In this document: positions 59,234 through 64,000 of the stretch, piece after piece
How the letters are laid out: every line of letters starts with the position of its first letter
Numbering within the stretch: the first letter of the stretch is position 1
NCBI GenBank assembly: GCA_020634935.1
Contig: JACKAT010000029.1
Span: 1-64,000 of the forward strand
Direction of reading: 5' to 3'
Length of the DNA stretch: 64,000 nucleotides
Source of the DNA: Anaerolineales bacterium
GTDB taxonomy: Bacteria > Chloroflexota > Anaerolineae > 4572-78 > J111
Program-made: the position numbers and the translations under genes
Notes under the pieces: model-generated
Seen by the model: only the letters and a program-made list of their open reading frames with translations
Told to the model about the DNA's origin: nothing
Database searches by the model: none

Positions 59234-59270
59234 GCCTGACCGGCCGAACGTCGATTTTGGCCGGTCAGGC
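59234..59270. terminator. Bidirectional hairpin between SDR and MFS genes
   Basis: GCCTGACCGGCC (59234-59245) pairs with GGCCGGTCAGGC (59259-59270): 12 perfect bp. It lies in the middle of the convergent gap, without a long T-run, flanked by two GCTAGCG copies. Confidence 0.55.
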
Positions 59271-59305
59271 TGGTCAAATTGCTAGCGCAGCCGCACCGTT
59301 AACCC

Positions 59306-60589
59306 CTAGCCGGCCTTACGCGGCGGGCCAACCACCAAACTGGCCACAGCTAAACCAAATGGAAGCACCGCGCCCAGCGTCAGCGCCAAATTGTAGCTGC
59401 CCAGCCCATCGCGGGCGATGCCGAGCGGCATCGGGCCGAGCGCGGCCCCCACGATCAGGATGGTGGTCCCCACCCCGGTGATGCTGCCCAAATATTGGCG
59501 GCCAAAATATTTGGCCCAGCCCACGCCGTGGGCCGTACTCATCAAGCCCATCGTCGCCCCCAGCACCACGCCGTAAAGCAGCGATAGTTCCACCCCATGC
59601 AGATATTGGGCCATAAACAGCGAGGTGGTTTGCAGCAGCAGCGCCGTGGCCATCAAAATCCGCACCGGAATCCGATCGGCCAGCACGCCGCTGCCCAAAT
59701 TGACCAGCGCGGTGGTCACGGCAATGGGCAGGTACACCCAGGCGGCCATTGTCGCGTCGAGACCGTTATCGGTGAAGATACTGACCATATGAAAGAAGAG
59801 ACCCGTCGATAACATGGCAATCGCGGCCAGTCCTAAACCTAACACCCAAAAACTGACGGTGCGCCGGGCTTCAGGCAGGGTCCAATGGTCTTCATTGGCC
59901 CGGGTTTGGCGCGTGGCTTCGACCGTCGGGTTAGCCGCCAGCCCATCGGGCTGCAAGCCGTAAATTTCCGGCTGATCGCGCACCAACAGCAGCACCAGCG
60001 GCGTAAAGCCCGCTAACAGCGCCAGCCCCAGCAGCATATAGGTGGTCCGCCAGCCGTAGAGCGGAATAAGCCAGTTGATGACGCCCGGAACAGCCCCCAA
60101 GCCCACCAGCGACACCAGCAGCCCCGATAAACCGACCATCGCCCCCCGGCGCTGGACCCACCATTGATTGATGACGTTATTGCTAACCAGCCCCAAACTT
60201 CCCTGCCCCAACATCCTGATAAAAATGAACCCCAAGCCCAGCGTGACGGCATTACGGACAAAGCCCATATAAATACAGGCCAGGCCAAACAGCAGGCTAA
60301 TAAAAACCATCACCAACCGTGGCCCGCGCCGGTCAATTTGCCGGCCGACCAGCGGCAAGACAAAACTGCCGACCAACGTGCCAATGGTGTACAAAGTGCT
60401 GACCAGGCCGCGCCCCAGGCCCAAATCGGTAATGAAATGCTCGATGAAAATCGAAACGGCATAGGTTTGGCCGGGCGAGGTCATAATCATGCCCAGCGTC
60501 CCCATCAATAGAATAATCCACCCGTAAAAAATCGGCGATTGGTTAACCAGGCGGCTGTAACGAATAGTCGAGACTGGTAATTGAGACAT
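59306..60589 (-). CDS. MFS transporter
   Basis: 427-residue major facilitator protein with twelve hydrophobic segments. The loop 2-3 motif is GRQIDRRGPRLVM, and the N-terminal YGWIILLMGTLGMIMTSPGQTY is cited as YGWIILLMGTLGM; this resembles the OFA/monocarboxylate group. RDQPEIYGLQPDG between the halves is also common in that group. It likely moves an organic acid or similar small anion. AAAGGAT precedes the ATG. It stands alone, between the glycan locus and a repeat zone. Confidence 0.88.
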   Translation of the reverse strand: MSQLPVSTIRYSRLVNQSPIFYGWIILLMGTLGMIMTSPGQTYAVSIFIEHFITDLGLGRGLVSTLYTIGTLVGSFVLPLVGRQIDRRGPRLVMVFISLLFGLACIYMGFVRNAVTLGLGFIFIRMLGQGSLGLVSNNVINQWWVQRRGAMVGLSGLLVSLVGLGAVPGVINWLIPLYGWRTTYMLLGLALLAGFTPLVLLLVRDQPEIYGLQPDGLAANPTVEATRQTRANEDHWTLPEARRTVSFWVLGLGLAAIAMLSTGLFFHMVSIFTDNGLDATMAAWVYLPIAVTTALVNLGSGVLADRIPVRILMATALLLQTTSLFMAQYLHGVELSLLYGVVLGATMGLMSTAHGVGWAKYFGRQYLGSITGVGTTILIVGAALGPMPLGIARDGLGSYNLALTLGAVLPFGLAVASLVVGPPRKAG

Positions 60590-60600
60590 AGGTTATCCTT

Positions 60601-60866
60601 TTGGAGATTAAGGCGTAGGGAGGCAGAAGTAGGGAGGCAGAAGTAAACAGTTTCGCTCCTGGTAGCTCTGCCCTAAACCGTGATGAAAAAAATTTAGACA
60701 GAATTAACCCGATTTACCGAATTGACCGATAAAATCGTGATAATCTTGTCAATTCTGTCGATTATTGGGTCGATCTTCCATCATCTCCCGTTTCCACGGT
60801 TTAATGTTGGGCTACCTCGCTCCTACGCCTTACGCCTGACTCCCTACGCCCTACTCCCTACCGGCG
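60601..60866. repeat. Non-coding zone with short-repeat arms and hairpin repeat copy 4
   Basis: AGGGAGGCAGAAGTAGGGAGG-type direct repeats at 60617-60648 (cited as GGGAGGCAGAAGTA twice) have a pyrimidine counterpart at about 60820-60860 (CTCCCTACGCCCTACTCCC). Between them, 60694-60760 is a copy of the GACAG(G/A)ATT hairpin repeat (TAGACAGAATT to AATTCTGTCGA). No gene is visible. Confidence 0.6.
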
Positions 60867-60888
60867 ACTGACGTAAAACAACAAAAGA

Positions 60889-60922
60889 GCGCAGCGGAAA
60901 TGATTTTGCTCAATCGCTGCGC
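60889..60922. terminator. GC-rich hairpin with T-rich flank
   Basis: GCGCAGCG (60889-60896) pairs with CGCTGCGC (60915-60922). On the minus strand TCTTTTGTTGTTTT follows. It could stop transcripts entering from the repeat zone before the MFS gene. Confidence 0.4.
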
Positions 60923-60982
60923 CCTAATTTTGCATGTGATTCTATTATAGACCCACTGCCGGATTTTTCAATTAAGCGGGTA

Positions 60983-61702
60983 GCGTCGTCTCAATCAAGA
61001 CGGTCAGACGCCTCTGTAAATAGCAACCCGGAGCGTCAAAGTTTACTTTGACCTAACCCTCAATGACCAAGCCAGCTTTGTCGCTCCTATAAATTTTCAT
61101 TGCCGGCGTCGTCTCAATCAAGTCGGTCAGACGCCTCTGTAAATAGCAACCCGGAGCGTCAAAGTTTACTTTGACCTAATCCTCAATGACCAAGCCAGCT
61201 TTGTCGCTCCTATAAATTTTCATTGCCGGTGTCGCCTCAATCAAGTCGGTCAGACGCCTCTGTAAATAGCAACCCGGAGCGTCAAAGTTTACTTTGACCT
61301 AATCCTCAATGACCAAGCCAGCTTTGTCGCTCCTATAAATTTTCATTGCCGGTGTCGCCTCAATCAAGTCGGTCAGACGCCTCTGTAAATAGCAACCCGG
61401 AGCGTCAAAGTTTACTTTGACCTAATCCTCAATGACCAAGCCAGCTTTGTCGCTCCTATAAATTTTCATTGCCGGTGTCGCCTCAATCAAGTCGGTCAGA
61501 CGCCTCTGTAAATAGCAACCCGGAGCGTCAAAGTTTACTTTGACCTAATCCTCAATGACCAAGCCAGCTTTGTCGCTCCTATAAATTTTCATTGCCGGCG
61601 TCGCCTCAATCAAGTCGGTCAGACGCCTCTGTAAATAGCAACCCGGAGCGTCAAAGTTTACTTTGACCTAATCCTCAATGACCAAGCCAGCTTTGTCGCT
61701 CC
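60983..61702. repeat. Six-copy tandem array of a 123-bp unit
   Basis: The marker CAGACGCCTCTGTAAATAGC starts at 61005, 61128, 61251, 61374, 61497 and 61620, so the period is exactly 123. Each unit holds the hairpin GTCAAAGTTTACTTTGAC, then CAAGCCAGCTTTGTCGCTCC, and CTATAAATTTTCATTGCCGG. GGAGCG before the first hairpin pairs with CGCTCC after the second. Units differ by only a few bases. There is no open frame through the array and no spacer variation, so it is not a CRISPR. Confidence 0.92.
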
Positions 61703-61727
61703 AAAACGCTGTCGACTTCGGCGCGCC

Positions 61728-61895
61728 GCCCTTTTTGGCGACAAAAAGACACCCTTTTTGCTTTTGATCCCCTTTTTGGCGACAAAAAGACACCCTTTTT
61801 ACTTTTGACCTTCTCTTTTACAGCAAAAAAGCCATCTTTTTACTTTTGACCCCCTTTTTTGCCACAAAAAGCCGTCTTTTTTCAAAAAGGTTCGA
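61728..61895. repeat. Imperfect tandem repeat with TTTTTGGCGACAAAAAG
   Basis: Several units of about 40-50 bases built on CCTTTTTGGCGACAAAAAGA and CACCCTTTTTGCTTTTGA. Each contains a CTTTTTG...CAAAAAG hairpin. Later units are more diverged (TTTTTGCCACAAAAAG). It links the 123-bp array to the next gene. Confidence 0.7.
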
Positions 61896-61926
61896 CTTCT
61901 CAAAAAATTTTTGACCGGCTGGACTC

Positions 61927-61944
61927 TATCTAAAAAGTTAGATA
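61927..61944 (+). promoter_or_regulatory. Small inverted repeat TATCTAA-AAAG-TTAGATA
   Basis: Seven-base arms with a four-base loop, 74 bases before the ATG at 62018. It may be an operator or part of a promoter for that gene. Confidence 0.35.
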
Positions 61945-62017
61945 TACTGGACAGTAGAGTTTACAAAGTGAATACAATTACCCTATATCAAATTCCTACT
62001 TCTCAAGGAGACATCTC

Positions 62018-62854
62018 ATGTTACCTCTGAATTACGATACCAAAAGTGATTACACCGTTCGTTTGCCCAACCCGAACAAGCGCCAAGACATCTTTAGTAG
62101 CGGCAAGACCTTTGTAACCTATGATCAAACTCGCCCCCTTGAAGAGCAGCTCCCCTTTACCGCCTGGATCGCCGATTTGCTGCAAGAAGCCGCCGTTTGC
62201 GAGCAGCAGCGCCGCGAAGGCGAAGAACAGCGGGCCGTGGCCTCGGAAGAAATAAAAGACGCCCACCAGCGTCTGCGCAAACTGGTGCGGATTATGCGCA
62301 AAACCCTCGACGCCGCCTTTCCCGAAACGCCCACCAAAGCCAAAGGCTGGGGCTTTAAAGTCAAGCAGTCAACGGCCAAAATCCTTTTACCGCAAACACC
62401 GGAAGAACATCTGAACGTGGCGGACGCGTATATTGTCAAAGAGTTAAGCCGCCCGGAAGCAGACCGCTTTACCAGCCCCCATTTAACCGACGTGATCGCG
62501 GTGCGCAACGCGGTGGCCGAAAAAGTGGCGCTGCGCGATGCCGGCCAAAACCAGCGGGAGACGGCCATTGCCCAGTCCAACGCCATCGCCGCTGAATTGT
62601 ACGATCATCTGCAAGGCGCGGCCTCCCACCTGATGAGCTTCCGCTACAACTATACCATCACCCCGGAACTACAAAATTGGGGCTATGTCGTCGTCACCCG
62701 GCGCAGCGCCGGCCAAAACGGCGACGATAAAACCGCCGCCAACGGCTCGACCAACGACACCGCCGCCAACGGAACCCCCACCAATGGCTCTGCCGCTAAT
62801 GGGTCATCAGAGGTAACGTTGGATACGGTGACGGACGGTCTGCTGACCCCGTGA
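62018..62854 (+). CDS. Unrecognised helical protein with Asn-Gly-rich tail
   Basis: 278-residue protein that I do not recognise. Residues about 50-210 are mainly helical and charged (EQQRREGEEQRAVASEEIKD, RKLVRIMRKTLDAAF, ALRDAGQNQRETAIAQSNA). A short domain with YNYTITPELQNWGYVVVTRR follows, and the last 50 residues are low complexity (TAANGSTNDTAANGTPTNG). No signal peptide or membrane segment is seen. AAGGAG lies 8 bases before the ATG, so it should be well translated. The Ala-Asn-Gly tail resembles the linker of the PqqD-like protein. It is isolated between repeat zones. Confidence 0.7.
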   Translation: MLPLNYDTKSDYTVRLPNPNKRQDIFSSGKTFVTYDQTRPLEEQLPFTAWIADLLQEAAVCEQQRREGEEQRAVASEEIKDAHQRLRKLVRIMRKTLDAAFPETPTKAKGWGFKVKQSTAKILLPQTPEEHLNVADAYIVKELSRPEADRFTSPHLTDVIAVRNAVAEKVALRDAGQNQRETAIAQSNAIAAELYDHLQGAASHLMSFRYNYTITPELQNWGYVVVTRRSAGQNGDDKTAANGSTNDTAANGTPTNGSAANGSSEVTLDTVTDGLLTP

Positions 62855-62857
62855 CCG

Positions 62858-63105
62858 TTATCAGTTTGAGTTTTGAGTTTGAGTTTGAGTTATCAGTTGG
62901 GGTTTGAGTTATCAGTTGGGGTTTGAGGTATCGGTTGGGGTTGGAGGTATCAGTTGGCGTTGAAATTGGAGTTAAAAGCGCTTGTGATAGCCCAGTTCTC
63001 CAACCCAATCTCCCAACTCCAAGTCAATCTCAAACGCTCAACTCCAACTCAATCTCAAACCTCAAACTCCAATCTCAAACGCTCAACTCCAACTCAAACT
63101 TGGTC
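62858..63105. repeat. Degenerate GAGTTTGAGTT tract with inverted arm (left of four-helix gene)
   Basis: Runs of GAGTTTGAGTTATCAGTTGG-like units (62862-62960) are followed at 63000-63105 by AACTCCAACTCAATCTCAAA-like units, which are their complement. The 250 bases hold no gene. Confidence 0.75.
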
Positions 63106-63107
63106 TT

Positions 63108-63470
63108 ATGTTCGGATTTGAAAAGCTGGACGTGTGGAAAAGAAGTTTGCATTTTGCGGATGCCATGTTTACTGTGGCCGACGGTTTACCTAAGCGCTAT
63201 CAATTCTCATTAGGCGATCAATTGCGGCGGGCCAGTTTGTCAGTACCAACGAATATTGCCGAAGGCAGCGGCCGGCAAAGCAGCAAAGAACAGGCTTACT
63301 TTTACAACATAGCTAAGGGATCTATGTACGAAGTGGTCAGCTTATTGGCCTTAATTGGCAAACGGGGCCACTTAACCCGCGAGAATTACCAGCAGTATCA
63401 CCAAGAAGCGGATGAAATTGCGGCCATGCTAAACGGTCTAGTCAAAGCCGCCCGCAGCAGAGCTAATTAG
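63108..63470 (+). CDS. Four-helix bundle protein (S23/bAvd family)
   Basis: 120-residue protein of the group first named for the 23S rRNA intervening-sequence protein. FEKLDVWKRSLHFADAMF, SLGDQLRRASLSVPTNIAEG and SGRQSSKEQAYFYNIAKGS are the expected motifs in order, at full family length. The fold forms a pentameric four-helix barrel; related bAvd proteins assist reverse transcriptases in diversity-generating retroelements, but none is in the window. Most family members have no known function. The gene lies between two self-complementary repeat tracts, which suggests it may travel with them. Confidence 0.88.
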   Translation: MFGFEKLDVWKRSLHFADAMFTVADGLPKRYQFSLGDQLRRASLSVPTNIAEGSGRQSSKEQAYFYNIAKGSMYEVVSLLALIGKRGHLTRENYQQYHQEADEIAAMLNGLVKAARSRAN

Positions 63471-63471
63471 A

Positions 63472-63625
63472 GTAGGAAGGTGGAGATTAGAGTTTGAGTT
63501 AGGAGTTTGCGTTGGAGTTTAGAGTTAGAGTTGGAGTTGAGCGTTAGAAAGCGGTGCTACCAAGAGAACTATTAACTCAAACGCCCCTCACCTAACTCCA
63601 ACTCCTAACTCCAACTCCAAACTAA
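63472..63625. repeat. Degenerate GAGTTGGAGTT tract with inverted arm (right of four-helix gene)
   Basis: GAGTTTGAGTTAGGAGTTTG-like units (63480-63545) followed by CTAACTCCAACTCCTAACTC-like units (63590-63622). The same style and motif as the tract to the left of the gene. Confidence 0.7.
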
Positions 63626-63999
63626 TCCGTGTTTTGCTTTTTAAGATAATCCTGCTTCCGGCGCTCGCGATCCAGTTGGGCTTCAATAATCACCGCCGCC
63701 GGGTCGAGCGTTTCCACATCCGGTTCAAATATATCGAGGCTATCAACGGTTGAGACGTGATAAGTCAGCCCGGCGCTGTCCCGCTGCACAAAACCGGCAT
63801 CGACCAAATAGCGGCGCAGGCTGACGTGATCGATCTCAATCATTTGCCCCACTTCCGTCTGCCATTGGCCCAGCGCCAGATTCAATTCGGTTTCGGTGTA
63901 CGATTTGTCCGGATCAAGCGTCAGGGTGATGCTTTTGAACAAAATTTGCTGGTCGCGCAGATTGCGCGGCAGCCCCCGCCCGCCCCCCTGAGCGCACAT
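63622..63999 (-). CDS. DUF2087 domain protein, probably partial at its N-terminus
   Basis: 125 residues in the window. LPRNLRDQQILFKSITLTLD, KSYTETELNLALGQW, IDHVSLRRYLVDAGFVQRD and GLTYHV match DUF2087, a small winged-helix-like domain often at the end of regulators. The tail (EAQLDRERRKQDYLKKQ) is a charged helix. The ATG at 63999 touches the window edge and may be internal, so the protein could be longer to the right. Confidence 0.75.
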   Translation of the reverse strand: MCAQGGGRGLPRNLRDQQILFKSITLTLDPDKSYTETELNLALGQWQTEVGQMIEIDHVSLRRYLVDAGFVQRDSAGLTYHVSTVDSLDIFEPDVETLDPAAVIIEAQLDRERRKQDYLKKQNTD

Positions 64000-64000
64000 C

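Noticed and set aside
60983..61702. CRISPR array
   Set aside because: The period is 123 bases and the whole unit is repeated; there are no short repeats separated by variable spacers and no cas genes.
63108..63470. Diversity-generating retroelement because of the bAvd-like protein
   Set aside because: No reverse transcriptase and no template/variable repeat pair were seen; the family is wider than retroelement partners.

Overview
The window looks like a chromosomal segment of a Chloroflexota bacterium, most likely from the Anaerolineae side of the phylum. This is inferred from gene style rather than a marker gene: secreted proteins with long Pro/Thr linkers, a response regulator fused to a thioredoxin-reductase-like flavoprotein, a SARP/BTAD regulator, DUF58 plus a TgpA-like transglutaminase, DUF2723 and GT87-like GT-C membrane enzymes, a clostripain-type protease and a sortase. 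No rRNA, tRNA, phage or complete insertion sequence was seen. About fifty genes are called; the first (bcp) and last (DUF2087) run off the window.

Layout. 1-10 kb: partial peroxiredoxin, two GT-C-like membrane enzymes, MgtE, an orphan sugar-binding lipoprotein, a sortase, a B3/B4-domain protein and an arylsulfotransferase-like secreted protein. 10-21 kb: REC-TrxR fusion, cyclophilin, DUF58, TgpA-like transglutaminase, a Calx-beta lipoprotein and a Ser/Thr kinase with GATVALP repeats. 21-25 kb: a SARP regulator, three small phasin/PhaE-like proteins and coaD. 25-35 kb: AAA ATPase, amidase, DHH phosphoesterase, FmdB zinc ribbon, a PPDK-N-like protein, a receiver-less winged helix, pseudouridine synthase and a Memo protein. 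35-41 kb: CBS protein and a complete Liv-type branched-chain amino-acid ABC operon (livK-H-M-G-F). 41-47 kb: CtpE-like P-type ATPase, DUF6714 protein and clostripain-like protease.

47.7-59.2 kb holds the most distinctive locus: two NTP_transf_5-type nucleotidyltransferase paralogues (the second without recognisable catalytic residues), a PqqD-like protein with an acidic tail, an HPr-kinase-related P-loop protein overlapping it, two GT2 enzymes, a TPR-GT-GT fusion, a TPR-GT4, another GT2 and an SDR. All point the same way with short gaps or overlaps. It reads as a surface-glycan or peptide/glycan modification system whose product cannot be read from sequence.

59-64 kb: an MFS transporter, a 1.4-kb non-coding repeat zone, an unrecognised helical protein, an S23/bAvd-type four-helix protein between degenerate repeat tracts, and a DUF2087 protein.

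The intergenic DNA is rich in structured repeats: MITE-like elements with AGGACTTACGCAGTT ends, small hairpin elements of the GACAG(G/A)ATT type, elements bounded by AGGTGACTGGC, outer inverted repeats of CCTGACAGGTTT type that enclose other elements, GGAGCG...CGCTCC hairpin modules including a six-copy 123-bp tandem array, and two 26-nt perfect palindromes.
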